From Orthonyx spaldingii (lineage: Eukaryota > Chordata > Aves > Passeriformes > Orthonychidae): 64,000 nt of DNA. Of the stretch, positions 26,701-37,668 are shown piece by piece (the stretch's first letter is position 1; each line of letters opens with the position of its first letter). The DNA is taken from NCBI GenBank assembly GCA_013397795.1, contig VZTJ01005925.1:178156-242155 (forward strand), in the 5' to 3' direction. The notes under the pieces were generated by a model. That model was not told where the DNA came from and made no database searches. It worked only from the letters and a program-made list of their open reading frames with translations. Made by a program: the position numbers and the translations under genes.

Positions 26701-28314
26701 CTGCTGCTTGCATGATTTGTTCTTATAGGGAACATTAAGTCTGAAACTGTGGATACAGACAAAACTGATCACAGGATAATATTCTTTAGGAAAAAATTAC
26801 TCTTTTGCTGCATTTTATAGATGTAGTTTGCAGAAATAACAAGTTTAAACACTGGTCTGAAAAATTCTGCTTTATTTTAGGAGATTATTCAGTTCTGGGC
26901 CCATAAAATAAATGACACACTGAAGAAGTGTCTTGAATGTGAAGATTTTGCTCCAAAGATATAATTATGTCAGGATTATTAAATGCTGAATATAGTTTCA
27001 TTTTATTTTTATTTTCTAGTTATTTTTATTCCACATAAATAGGGTTGGGGATATTGGCTGCAATGATCCAGGTCAAAGTCAGGCAGTAGTGGACACAGGA
27101 ACCACGAAATTGCACGAATTGCAACTAATCCAAAATATCCAGGGTATTGTACATCCATAGGTGACATTATCCCACGAGTCAAATGGTTCAGATGAAGGAA
27201 AAAAGGTGTGGATTTCTCAGTCTTCAAAAGGAATTGGTGCTGTTTCTGTGGATGAACGGGAATGCGCGAGGAGGAAACGCAGGAATGAAACAATTTCCAG
27301 TAAGGAGCTGCGCGGGGGCTCCGCTGGTGCAGATGGAGCATCTGGTGTGGTCCTCAGCATCACCTTTATCTGCAGCAGGAACTAAATCCCCCTCCCAGGC
27401 TCCCTGAGACAGCTGGGTTTGTGCGAGTGCTTGATAAAACTTGACCCTCTGATCCGCTGTACTCAGCCGAGGTTTATCAACCTGTGTTTCCACTGTTTGA
27501 ATTTCAGCTTTTTCTAATGCTCTGCCAATAAAGGGGGTTTTTTTCTATGATAGAATTGCTAAGCCCAGCGTTTTGTTAGTGTCACATCCAAGGTTTGAAG
27601 CTGCAGAGCTGCTCAAGAAGGCAGCTCCCAAGGAAATTTAAATACTTGCTTTAACAGCATTCTCCATCCCTTCTTTTATCTATGAGCAAATACAGACACA
27701 TGCAGGGAGAGATTTGCAAGTTGCCAGTTTTCATGACTTTATTGAAGTCTCAGAGTCGTTGAAATTTTTCTGATGTGACAAATCTGGTGCTCTGTTTTGG
27801 TTTGGTTTTTCTTTTGTTTCTAACATTTCTGGTTAAAAGAAGTGCCATCCCAAGGGCGAAACAAAGATCTCCAGGAGGTGATGTGAACAAACCCACTCTG
27901 TTTGATTTTTACATCTTGTTTTTTCAGCCCCTTTCGGGATTTCTGGTGACCCTCTCTCATTATTGCAGATTACCTGACAGTATTAATTGGTTTCTCAACA
28001 CTCACACCAGCACACCAAACTTCAGCCTCTTCCGTGTGTTGGGTGGGAAACAAACCAGGCTCAGTTGTCTTCTAACAGTTGCAGTTCATTCAAACCCCAG
28101 AAAGCCTGGGATTTGTTAAATTCCCTTCAGGAAGGGTTTCCTTTCACCTTTGACACCGAGGAGAGGGAGCATCCTGTTTGCACCAGGAGCTGCTTGTTAA
28201 AGCAGAACAAGTCCCAGTTTGTAGCTGAATATCAGGGGAAAGCCAAACCAGCCCCATAATGGTGGTGGAGTCTCCCCTTGGTGGTGTGTGACAGTTCCAC
28301 ATTGCAGGATGTGT
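26701..28314. other. Unique intronic DNA
   Basis: About 1.6 kb with no recognised repeat. A T-rich run lies near 27000-27030. Short frames only, without splice context. Confidence 0.55.
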
Positions 28315-28420
28315 GTTTACAGACGGGAACTGAAGTGCTGAGGGTTTAGGTGACCCATCTAAGACCCTGGAGCTCGTTTTGGGCGAAGTGGGAACCAGTC
28401 CTGTGCCCCATCCAAGACCT
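28315..28420 (-). mobile_element. Ancient MIR-like (CORE/tRNA-derived) SINE relic
   Basis: The + strand reads like the reverse complement of a MIR-type SINE. 'tttacagacgggaactgaag' corresponds to the usual 'tttacagatgggaaactgag'. It continues with a 'gtttaggtgaccc' block, a divergent internal part, and 'ccagtcctgtgccccatcca', close to the reversed tRNA-related head of amniote MIR elements. Overall divergence is high, as expected for an insertion shared across amniotes. Identification is from memory of the consensus. Confidence 0.6.
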
Positions 28421-30429
28421 GTAACACAAGCACAAATGGGCATCGCTCCTCCAGAGCCAGCTCACAGCAGCTGGGTGTCTGATCCTGGTGTTGGCATCCA
28501 GAATTTCTGTTGTTCTCTTCCTTCTTATCTAAATAAAGCAGCTATTGTTTCTGGAGTACAACAGTTGCACAACCAGCCACGGAGGCGACAAATAAATGAT
28601 TCCCCAAGAGACAGGAGCAAGCAGCAGCTGTAAGGCCGGGTGGCACCGCGCCGTGGCCGCCTTTGGAGAGGTTACTTTGGTTCTTGGCAAGTTTGAATGG
28701 AGCTTCTCTTGCAGGAGTTGGATTTGCTGGTTTGGCGCCCTGCCTGCCGCGTTTCTCCGAGTTTGACGTTGTTCCTGGCCTGGCAGTTTGCAGCTCTCTG
28801 GGGAATTCAGCATCTCAAATATTTCTGTAAACAACAACAGCCCAGCCATAAAGTTTGGAGTCTGGTTTGCTGGCAGAGCCGTGGGCTCTTTCAGCTCAAG
28901 GCACTGCCCAAAGCAGCAGGAGCCCGTCCCAGCTTCTTCAGCCTCTGCTCCAACTGCATTTTCCCATAATAATCATAAACATAACAGAGGAATTTATATT
29001 AATTTGGGTTTTTTTCTTCTAGAGTGAGTGGTATTTTTTTTGTTGTTGTAATGTTTATTAGCTTAACGAATACAGCTGGGGTGAATAAGCAGGTTTTTAG
29101 GGATGGGATCACTTCTTCATCTGGATGATGTTCTTGTAGGTCTAGTGAGATTTTACCCAAAGAGGAAGATATTGTTTATTTTCTAAATGACCCTGGCAGT
29201 GTTTTAATGAGAGGAAACACGGAGACTCTTCATGTTTAAAATTTTGGCCAAATTCTAATGAACTTGATCTCACTATTATCATTAGCTGTGATTTAGAGCT
29301 GAAGAAACTAAGGCAAAGAAAAAAGGTCCTTTCCAAAAGGATGATTAAAAAAAACTCAGAAAGACACAGCAAAATACAACAGTTCTTTCCCTACTCAGTT
29401 CAGATACTTCTTGGATACATTAACAGGAATTATTTCTTTTTTAGCAACAGGTGGTTTCTCCAAGGAGAATATGGACATCTGTCCTTGCAGACAGGCCTGG
29501 AACTCACGTCCTTTTTCTGCTCAAATATGAGCTTTTACGTGGAGAGGAAGCGTAAAGAGAAATGACAAAATTCATTTCTGTGTTGCTGGATTCAAAACTT
29601 ATCAAAACAATGCAAAATTGACATTTTACTTGAAGTGATTTAAAGTCCAACTTTGAAAGAAGCTTCTGCCTCATAAAGGAGATGTCAATGAAAAACTTTG
29701 ATTATTAAAAAGCTGCTCTCCCACCCCGCAGAGCTCTTCTTGATGTTATTTGCATTTCCAAAAAGGTCGGGTTTAGTAAAGAGAATATAATAAGCTGAAA
29801 AAATGCCCAGCTTTATTGCTGAGCATGTTTTCCTCTGGAACTCTGGTGCCATTTATTGGTCTGATGGCTTTCTTTCGCATCTGGGAAGCTCTGAACGCAG
29901 CTCTTTGCCAGCTACACACAAACCATTCACAGCCCAGAGAGACCAGCTCGTCAGTAATTACTGTAATGGGTTATTCGCAGCGTTTCTTGAAAGGTGATTG
30001 AGCCCCTAATGCAGACACCAGATTTTTTTTTTCTTCACTTAATGGTGTGGTAAATTATTCCTGCGAGGGGGCTCATTGAATGCCTCCTTTGAAACGAGTT
30101 AAAGGCCACAAAGGAAGGAAAAAAGCTGTAGGTCTCTTCTTAGCAATAACAGGAGAAAATACTCCTGGAGTGGTTCAGATCGAGATCTTCCCAGTGCCTC
30201 TGTGAGGCTGTGCCTGCCAGCGGCGTCTGGCACGAGCACATGGATGGGGCAGACGGCTCAGGGTGGATTTTCCAGCTGCAAAGATGCAGGACAGCCTGGG
30301 TAGAGGTAAATGGGCTCTGTTTGCTCAGAGCTTCTGCCTCGTGATCCTGATGCCCGTGGGCATTGCAGCTTTGCAGATCGGGTCCTCGTCGGGTGGAAGT
30401 GAGAGGTGTTAAACCAGTGCAAGACTGGT
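28421..30429. other. Unique intronic DNA
   Basis: About 2 kb. A short CpG-rich patch ('ggcaccgcgccgtggccgcc') sits at about 28642-28661, with 'ccgcgtttctccgag' about 90 bp on. A weak MIR-like word ('gctgaagaaactaaggcaaag') at about 29298-29318 is too short to call. A G-less T-rich patch lies near 30025-30035. No exon was recognised. Confidence 0.5.
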
Positions 30430-30683
30430 TTGAGAGAGGGGAACAGGTTGGGTAGTAGGAAAAATTTCTTCACTGTAGAGGTGGAAAGCATTGGAACAGG
30501 CTCCCCTGGGAAGTGGTGGAGTCACCATCTGTAAAAGTGTTCAGAAACTGAGCAGAGATGGCACTTTGTGATGTGGTTAATGGGCACAAGGGTGTTTGGT
30601 TGAAGGTTGGATTTGATGACCTTGGTGGCCTTTTCCAACCTTAAGGATTCCATGATTCCATGATTCTATGACTATGATTCCGT
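30430..30683 (+). mobile_element. CR1 LINE fragment with intact tail repeats
   Basis: It runs 'aaaaatttcttcactgtag', 'ggaacaggctcccctggga', 'agtggtggagtcaccatct', then 'ttggatttgatgacct' and 'ccttttccaacctta'. It finishes with four tail repeats of the form GATTCCATG/GATTCTATG. About 250 bp of plus-strand CR1. Confidence 0.9.
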
Positions 30684-31460
30684 GAGCTTGGCTTTTACAA
30701 AAGGAAATCTCTTCTACTGTGAAGTGAATAAATTAATTGATGTGTCCAAATACAATTAGCAAATGCTGCAGCGGGAAAGGCTTCCTAATCAGGATCATTA
30801 ATCTGGCAAAAACAAACTGTTGCATGTCTTGCATGTCCTCTTTTTTTTTTTTTGGACTCAGCAAAAAACACATCAGCCAACCTCAATAATATAAATAACA
30901 CTGGTCTTTATTTATAATTTAGCCTTATAAATGTCTTATTTTCACACATTGCAGTATCTACATGCCATGACCCAAACTGCCTTGAATTTCTAGGGCTGCA
31001 GGGCTGGCTGTTTATTGGTTCCAAAGACAGGATTTGGAGCTTTCAGAAGAACATTCTTAATTTCTCCCAAAACCTGTGCAGATAGGAGAAGTTTTTGCAG
31101 GCGGGGGTGAGGGAGTATTTGAGAACTGGCTGTGATTTAGAGAAAGCAGAACACGCTGCTGTTCCATGCACAGTCAGTCTCTCCATGCTTTCCATGCCCC
31201 AAACCTGTGGCTTGCCCAGGTATGAGGAGGAGAAGTTTCCCTTCTCACCTCTTTCAAGGCAATGAGAGCATCCTCATGGGGAGGGGGATCATCATTCATG
31301 GGACTGAAGTCACACAGAAGGTTATAATTTGGTTTTAATAAAAGAATTCAAGAAATTTAGGCAATCACCTGAGCAAATCCGTTTTACCTGCTCTTCAAAA
31401 AGAGATTCGACTGGGACTTATAAACCCAACAATTCCATTGCGGTTGTCCAGCCTTGGTTG
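30684..31460. other. Unique intronic DNA between two CR1 copies
   Basis: About 780 bp. It contains a run of about 14 T (30841-30854) and nothing else recognised. Confidence 0.55.
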
Positions 31461-31813
31461 TCCAGGAGAAAAGAAGGCTCTGGGGAGACCTCAGAGCCCC
31501 TTCCAGTGCAGAAAGGGCTCCAGGAGAACTGGAGAGGGACTTTGGACAAGGGATGGAGTGATAGGACAAGGGGGAATGGTTCCCACTGCCAGAGGGCAGG
31601 GATGGATGGGATATTGGGCAGGAATCCTTCCTGTGAGGGTGGGGAGGCCCTGGCACAGAGAAGCTGTGGCTGCCCCATCCCTGGCAGTGTCCAAGGCCAG
31701 GCTGGATGGGGTTTGGAGCAACCTGTGCAAGGTGTCCCTGCCCATGGCAGGAGGGGTGGAATGGGATGATCTGTAAGATCTCTTCCAACCCAAACCATGC
31801 CATGATTCCATAA
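31461..31813 (+). mobile_element. CR1 LINE fragment, 3' end, about 350 bp
   Basis: From 'tccaggagaaaagaaggctc' through 'ctggagagggactttggac', 'tgtgagggtggggaggccct' and 'gaagctgtggctgcccc' to 'tctcttccaacccaaacc' and 'catgattcca'. This is the young songbird-type CR1 end. Frames of up to 197 aa on both strands (31329-32011) are its shadows. Confidence 0.92.
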
Positions 31814-34437
31814 TGTGGGAGATGCCAGAAGGCATTTGGACACTCGGGAGCCCCTCATGTTACCGAGCCCTGAGTCTGGCTCTGGAGCAGCCCTGCAGAA
31901 AACACTGGGAGAGCTGGGACAGGGAAGGCCTGGAGTGCTTTGAGTGTTTTCTTTTTCCTCACTGCAAAAACAACGCCCGTGGCTGTTACTCGAGCAGCCC
32001 TTTGGTGACATTAAACACTAATGAACTGCACAATTTGCCCACACACGTCCCTGTCTGTGCCATGCTCCGAGGGCCTCGTTGGCCAGCGAGGGCTCCCTGG
32101 CAGCCCTGGGCTCTGAACACTGCTCCCTTGGGGTGGGATTTCAAAGGATCCGTCCAGGCAGCGCAGCCTTCTGACTTTGCTCTCCGTGGGAGCAGATCCC
32201 CAGAGCTGACTGCTCACACAGAAATCAGACTTGAACATCTTCTCTGTTTCCGTGTGGCAGAGTTGGCCCGTGAGCCCAGGAATTCTTATGCAGCCTCCCT
32301 TGATAAAATTATGATCGTGTCCGTCCTCTTTCATTTACTCGCTCCTGCTGCTGAGAATTAATTTTAGACTCTGCTGGCTTTTGTCAGTAGATCTCAGGAT
32401 ATATTATCTATGCTTTATTTTATTTTGTGCTCATCTGGGCAGTAGCTGGAGTGTATAAAATGGGGTCTCCTGGAACAACTTTATTGCTTCAGCCTCTTCC
32501 TTGAATGAGTTTCTGGCGCAAGTATAATTTTTCCCTCGTCTCCGACAGAAAGCAATTTCCTTTTTCCCCTGCACGTCCTTCAGGCTCTGGTGATTCTGCC
32601 CTGCAGAAAACCAACTTTGTCGACCCATTTTTACTTCTGGGGATGGCAAACGGTCCTCAGCTGAGCACCCCAGCACAGCACATCATCTCTGACAGCCCCC
32701 ACCCCCCTAAGAGATGATTTGATCTCTTTCTGGGGTGACGTCAAAGCGCTAACGGAGGATTGCTACGGTTCCTTCACCTCTTGAAATTGACCGTCGCAGT
32801 GAGGAAATGATGAAACTGGAACGAGAAAAGCTGGGATGCTGACAGGACTTTGACAGCTGTAGCTTTCATTCAGCTGGTTGTCTTGCTTGCAGCATTACTG
32901 ATGTGTTATCAGCCTCGAGCCAAGGGGAATGAATGACACGGCAAGGGAAAGGTGTTGTCTTCTTTTTTTTCATTTTTTTTTCATTTTAGGGGACCAAGAA
33001 GTATCTTTTAATTTCCACTAAACACACCTGTGTTTATAGCTGAGGTCCATTTCTTTTTCTTTAAAAAGAATTTCATGTTTTCACAAAGAACTGTGTGGGT
33101 TAGTGGAAGTGTTGCTCAGCAGAAATGTCTGAGCTATAACATTGTGGGAGATGAAGGGTTTGCCTCATTATCCTTCTCCTTTAGATTTTTAGTGGGCAAA
33201 AGGCAGGAAGTTTCTCTTGGTTTAAATGAGAAATTATCACATTTCTTCTGCTTATAAGAAGGGCCCTTTGGAAGCTGTGCTGCAGACTGACACAGGACTT
33301 CCAGAAAAATAGTGTCAGGGATGGTTTGGTCTTTTCAGCTTTGTTTTCACTCTGTGTGTAGGCTGGAGGGTTGGAAATGCCTCTTTTACTTTCATGAGGA
33401 AGACTCAGAGGATTTTATTTTCCAATACAGGTTCCATTGTGTTCATGGGAAAAGATTTGTTTTGCTAAGCAGAGTATAAACACAGCACTGTGGCAGATCC
33501 CTCTAAAAATTGGTTCAAGTCAATACTGAATTACTTTTTCCACATTCTTACTGGAAAATATTTTTTTCTGATTTCTCTGGCATCTCTCTAAGCCTAAAGA
33601 ATTAAAAATAAGAGAAGCATTTGCCCCCCTGAGCTTCATGGGCCACATACTGCTCCAGCAGCACTAAACTTCCCAAAGAGAAAGAGAAGAAATGTCAAAG
33701 AATGTAGAGCTCTAGCTTCAGATAAGGAGGTTGGAATAATTTAGGATAATATAATTGAGTTTGTTTTGAATTACTTTAAAATCAGAAAGCCTGGGAGAAG
33801 TTCTCCATGTACCAGTTTCTGGTCTATGTAAATCTGGAAGGGAGCCATCAGCTCGAGGAGGAGAGCTCTGGTGTACATTTGTATTACTGAAAGCAGATGT
33901 GGGCTTAGGGCTCCAGCCAAAATTTCAGGGTAGGAAAAAAATGATCTGTGCTCAATTCTTCATCGGTCAGAAAGGATGGGATGAATCAATACTGGTGCAT
34001 TAGTGCTGGGGAGATGGCTTTCAGGCCTGACGTGTCTGATAGAGATGCTAGTTCAGCCTAGAAGTGATAAGAAAATCCAACTGCTGCTGCCTGTGTGCAG
34101 CCGTGTGCCTGCTGCTCTCCCGTGTGGAAAACCTGCAGCTCCCTGGGCTCACAAGTGTTGGTTGGTGTGAGGACAGATGATTGCAAACTGATTTGTTAAC
34201 GTGTGGCTTGGAGAAGTTTAGCTGCACGTGGTTTCCACCACCACCCCTTTGTGCCAGGCTGCTCCCCAGACCCGTGTCCTCCGCAGGGCATCGCTCTGGG
34301 AACCTCCGGCTTCACGGGCCTGGGCCCACGAGCAGGAGGGGTTTGGGTCACACAGATGGGGCTGGGCTGCCTCGGGACAAACAGGGCAGGCACTTGAGTC
34401 CCACCCAGCAGCACAGTTGTTACACAGTCAGGATCGG
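31814..34437. other. Unique intronic DNA with a CRE-like site
   Basis: About 2.6 kb. It includes a perfect CRE palindrome (32736-32743), a T-rich block at 32964-32990, and 'gtgtataaaatgggg' at about 32452, which resembles a TATA box but has no other promoter signs. No exon was recognised. Confidence 0.5.
32736..32743. promoter_or_regulatory. Perfect CRE palindrome TGACGTCA
   Basis: Full 8-bp CREB/ATF consensus in a modestly CpG-containing context ('gtgacgtcaaagcgctaacg'). It is isolated from any recognised promoter, so function is unproven. Confidence 0.3.
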
Positions 34438-34619
34438 CCCTGGCACAGGCTGCCCAGAGAAGCTGTGGCTGCCCTTGGATCCCCGGCAGTGTCCCAGGCC
34501 AGGTTGGATGGAGCTTGGAGCAGCCTGGGACAGTGGAAGGTGTCCCTGCCTGTGGAGTGGGAGGATCTTTAAGATCCCTTCAAATCCAAACCATTCCATG
34601 ATTCATTGTTTGATTCTAG
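34438..34619 (+). mobile_element. CR1 LINE fragment, 3' end
   Basis: 'ccctggcacaggctgcccag', 'gcttggagcagcctgggaca', 'gtggaaggtgtccctgcctg' and 'ccaaaccattccatgattc', in plus-strand CR1 order. About 180 bp. Confidence 0.9.
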
Positions 34620-35684
34620 GATTTATGGTATGGTTTAAAATGCACCCTCCACCTCAACCCCCTTTTCTATTAGCAGGAGGTGCATGAACAACCTGAGCAC
34701 TGGGAATCCTCTCAGTCCCCTCATCAAGGCTTTGCCAGGCACGGGTTTTATTTTATTTTATTATTTTAATGAAAAATAAGCCCTCTCAGTAAGGAGGAGT
34801 CTGCTCTTTCCCTCCTCCATTTGGAGACATAGCTGTGATTTGTTATGGCCCTTTTGTCTGGAGATTTGCTCCTCAATGAGTGGTTTCTGGCTAATCTTTA
34901 CTACTTCAAATTTTGTGGTAAGATCTTCTTTAGACAGAACTAGGTCGAATGTATTTCAATTGCCTCGTGTTCTTAAGATCAGTTTGTCAGAGAGTCCTAA
35001 ATAACACATTGCTTTATTCATAAACGGCCCGAGCAAGCCAGCATTTGCAGCACGTTCAGGGTGTGACAGTGATGTGTTACTCTGAGATTATCAAAGGGCT
35101 CCACTGCCTGAGCCACCAGCACAAAGAAAATACACTGAGGAATTATTTGGGCCTCATTTATTTAATGAGCCAGCAGTAAAAATGAAACCTCCGCACTCGC
35201 GAGGGTTGCGAAGCAAATCGCAGGGCAGATTTTTCAAATCTGTAAAAGTTCAGAGCTTTTCATTGGGTGGAAATAAATGTGACCATTGGTTCACATATAA
35301 ATTGCAGCTTCATAAAGTGTGTGAAATTGCTGGGGGATTTCTGTGAGCCGTGGAGGTGGTGATTTCTGATGTGCATGACTGGGAGCAGAGTCTCACATAC
35401 ACTACCTGGGGTTTGAACTCACACAGGAGGATTTAGAAGATTAACAGTGATTCAAATACCAATAATCGTGAAGAAAGAAAACGAGCAATATTTTAGTTGT
35501 TGGTCTGACTCACTGCTAGCTAATAAAAAGCCAATTTTTCCAGCTTCTATCCCTCATTTTGTCTGAAGTTCTGGTTCCCTGCACATCAGAGGGAGCAGGT
35601 CTCTGAGCTGGGACTCAAGAGACTGACAATTTTTTTTTCTTATTTTTACTTTAGCTATGACTTGTTACTTGAGATTAGAAACAT
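34620..35684. other. Unique intronic DNA
   Basis: About 1.1 kb. A TTTTA run lies at about 34747-34768 and a T9 run at 35631-35639. No exon was recognised. Confidence 0.55.
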
Positions 35685-35796
35685 AATCACAGAATCCTGG
35701 AATTATTTGGATTGGAAGTGGCCTTAAATATCACCTCATTCCCACCCACCCTGCCACGAGCAGGGGCACTTTCCACTGGACCAGGTTGCTCAGGAC
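35685..35796 (-). mobile_element. Short CR1 LINE fragment close to the KAZN exon
   Basis: 'aatcacagaatcctggaatt', then 'ggattggaagtggccttaaa' and 'gcaggggcactttccactgg', then 'accaggttgctcagga'. This is the reversed CR1 3' end, older and diverged, about 200 bp upstream of the acceptor of the recognised exon. Confidence 0.8.
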
Positions 35797-35993
35797 CTTG
35801 TTCCTCTGTCTCTGTGATACCTTTGCATCCCTCCTGTCCTCTCAGGAGAATCCAGGGGAGCTAACGGGGACCAATTATTTCCAGCTACACTTTTCCAGAG
35901 CAAATGACACTCAGATCAAACTGAAAAAATTGTGTTGGCTTCCTCCAGCATGGTTTCATTCCTGTCTTTTGCCTTCCCTCTCTGTCTCCACAG

Positions 35994-36151
35994 CTGTTGA
36001 ATCGCTGCATTCCTTGAACGACCAGATCTCCCATTTTATTGTCAACAAGTCAAAAACCCTGGACGAGGATGAAGATGCCTTTTTGCCCAGTGAGAAGGAA
36101 TCTCTCAAAAGTGCCATGATGCTGATGAGGCATCTCCTGATGGATGCACAG
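35994..36151 (+). CDS. KAZN: Internal coding exon, probable kazrin (KAZN) long-isoform N-terminal region
   Basis: The exon is 158 bp, flanked by a C/T-rich tract and AG (35992-35993) and by a CAG|GTAGGG donor. It enters with two bases completing a codon (most likely Ala if the previous exon ends in G) and leaves in phase 0. Its 52 codons read VESLHSLNDQISHF, then an acidic stretch (TLDEDEDAFLPSEKE), then a predicted helix (LKSAMMLMRHLLMDAQ). From memory this precedes the KIRKMMEDNKQ segment of long kazrin. Kazrin is a cytoplasmic and junctional protein with an N-terminal coiled coil and C-terminal liprin-type SAM domains. It is reported to bind periplakin and ARVCF and to act in dynactin-linked endosome traffic; none of those domains is in this exon. 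The frame stays open about 69 codons upstream (no ATG) and 36 codons past the donor, so retention would add unrelated residues. Exon status is strong; the gene name rests on recall. Confidence 0.72.
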
Positions 36152-36406
36152 GTAGGGAACCAATACCCACACGTGTGTCAGGATGTGAGGAAGGCACCTT
36201 ACGTGGGTCTGGAGGAATGTGTTGTTTTCACATGCAGTTTCAGCAATAGAGAACATTAACTGCTGACTCTTCTTTCAAACTTGATTTTGGCTTCTGAAAT
36301 CTGCAGCTGTGGGAAGGACATCCCAATGCACAGAGTGCGCAGCTTGTGCTGAGGCTGAGCCTCAGATTCAGGGTTGAAAATGGCTCTTAATTTCAGGAGA
36401 AAATAC

Positions 36407-36458
36407 AGCAATGTACCCATTGATGGGACTCCAGCAATAACCCCATTGATGGGAATCC
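36407..36458. repeat. 26-bp tandem duplication
   Basis: Two adjacent 26-bp units (36407-36432 and 36433-36458), each of the form AGCAAT...CCATTGATGGGA.TCC, with 4 differences by hand count. It lies about 260 bp into the intron. Confidence 0.85.
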
Positions 36459-36940
36459 AGCGTCAGCATTACCAAAAGAAAATCATCTTTCCATTAAGCA
36501 TCTGTGCTGAATGCCAGTTTTAGAAGTGCCAGACAACTGAGCTGTTGGTTTAGCCAAGCTCTAAAATGCCAGTTAAAAGTCATGAAACGAAGTGCAGATG
36601 TTTCTTTGTGCCTTTGCTGCTTCAACAAAAAATCTCTTCCTCTGTAGCTTTGCTGTGTTGCAGGGTTTCCTTCAGCCAACGAAAAAACACCCTTTGAAAT
36701 ATTAATTGTATTTATCTTTTCATATTCCCTTTTGGTCTTTATTTGCAAAGCCTGGATGGAAAATGACAGCTCCTGTCAGAGGGCTCTTTTGAAACAGGGT
36801 GGTCTCCTCTCCCTTCTCCTCTGGCAAGCCCTAAAACCAGGCAAAGGAGGCCTGAGGCTGTTCTGAGATCTTCTGAGCTCTCCAGGACTGGGGATGGCCT
36901 GTGCTACTTCCATGCTCTCATGTGTGGAGTCTGGTGGTTT

Positions 36941-36984
36941 CTCTCTCCTCTCCTCTCCTCTCCTCTCCTCTCCTCTCCTCTCCT
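36941..36984. repeat. (CTCCT)n pentanucleotide array running into a gap
   Basis: About nine units of TCTCC, almost pure pyrimidine on the + strand, immediately before the N run at 36985. Long frames of RRGEE type on the minus strand and LLSSP type on the plus strand come from this array and are not genes. Confidence 0.95.
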
Positions 36985-37216
36985 NNNNNNNNNNNNNNNN
37001 NNNNNNNNNNNNNNNNNNNNNNNNNNNNNNNNNNNNNNNNNNNNNNNNNNNNNNNNNNNNNNNNNNNNNNNNNNNNNNNNNNNNNNNNNNNNNNNNNNNN
37101 NNNNNNNNNNNNNNNNNNNNNNNNNNNNNNNNNNNNNNNNNNNNNNNNNNNNNNNNNNNNNNNNNNNNNNNNNNNNNNNNNNNNNNNNNNNNNNNNNNNN
37201 NNNNNNNNNNNNNNNN
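36985..37216. other. Assembly gap (232 N) in the pentanucleotide array
   Basis: N run starting directly after the CTCCT array. The right flank ('tccccatctccatttgcccc') is still pyrimidine-rich for a few bases and then becomes ordinary sequence. Confidence 0.98.
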
Positions 37217-37343
37217 TCCCCATCTCCATTTGCCCCAGACCACAGAGTTAATGCTGTTGGAGTGTCATGGAGAACACAGGGGGTTAGACTGTGCTTTTCC
37301 TCGGTGGGAATAGATTCTGTAGATTCCCCTGCAGGTGGGAAGA

Positions 37344-37393
37344 AAATCATAGAATCCCAGAATTCCATAGAATCCATGGAAATCCATGGAATC
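37344..37393 (-). mobile_element. Detached CR1 3' tail repeats
   Basis: 'aatcatagaatcccagaatt' followed by 'ccatagaatccatgg' variants: reversed CR1 tail octamers with no CR1 body directly after them. The body (37528-37668) resumes only after a 127-bp unrelated segment. Confidence 0.7.
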
Positions 37394-37400
37394 CTCCTGG

Positions 37401-37527
37401 TGTGAGGCTCTGTACAAAGAGAAGCTGAAATCCAGTGCTTGGTCCTTTCACTCCCCTCTCCTGGCATGGACCTGGTTTTGACTGGTGGATAATCTGAGAA
37501 CATCCAGCTTGGAATTTTGGGCAGAAA
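37401..37527 (+). repeat. Copy A of a 127/132-bp duplicated segment
   Basis: It starts 'tgtgaggctctgtacaaag' and ends 'ggaattttgggcagaaa'. It aligns end to end with 38322-38453, with about 17 substitutions and one 5-bp gap (about 87% identity by hand count). It sits between a CR1 tail and the CR1 body. Confidence 0.9.
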
Positions 37528-37668
37528 GTTTGGGTTGGAAGGGACTTTAAAGCTCATCCTGTTTCACCCCTTACCCTGGGCAGGGACACTTTCCACTAGA
37601 CCAGGTTGCTCCAAGCCCCATCCAACCCCATCCAAGTGGCCTTGTAGACTTCCAGGGATTTGGAATAG
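37528..37668 (-). mobile_element. CR1 LINE body fragment lacking an adjacent tail
   Basis: 'tttgggttggaagggacttt', 'gggcagggacactttccact' and 'aggttgctccaagccccatc', then 'acttccagggatttgg'. This is reversed CR1 beginning exactly where the body normally follows the tail repeats. Confidence 0.88.

Larger units (their letters stand above)
1..35993 (+). other. KAZN: Intron upstream of the recognised exon (3' part of a large KAZN intron)
   Basis: About 36 kb without a convincing coding exon. It ends in a good acceptor: the stretch 35957-35990 is dominated by C and T ('ttccctctctgtctccacag') and closes with AG at 35992-35993. The upstream exon is not in the window. The interval is unique intronic DNA with scattered CR1 fragments, one probable LTR and one ancient SINE. 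Kazrin genes in vertebrates are known for very long 5' introns, which fits. That this is a single intron is inference: small alternative first exons or non-coding RNAs could not be seen by eye. Confidence 0.55.

Noticed and set aside
29281..29320. Possible third MIR relic ('gctgaagaaactaaggcaaag')
   Set aside because: Only about 20 bases match and the neighbouring blocks do not follow in order.
31329..32011. Overlapping frames of 114-197 aa on both strands
   Set aside because: They are translations of the CR1 copy at 31461-31813 and its flanks.
35786..36259. 157-aa frame including the exon as one continuous gene
   Set aside because: The upstream part begins at a non-ATG codon inside a CR1, and the downstream part passes a good donor site. 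Only 35994-36151 is exon-like.
36776..37557. Frames with RRGEE or LLSSP repeats and many X
   Set aside because: They come from the CTCCT array and the N gap.
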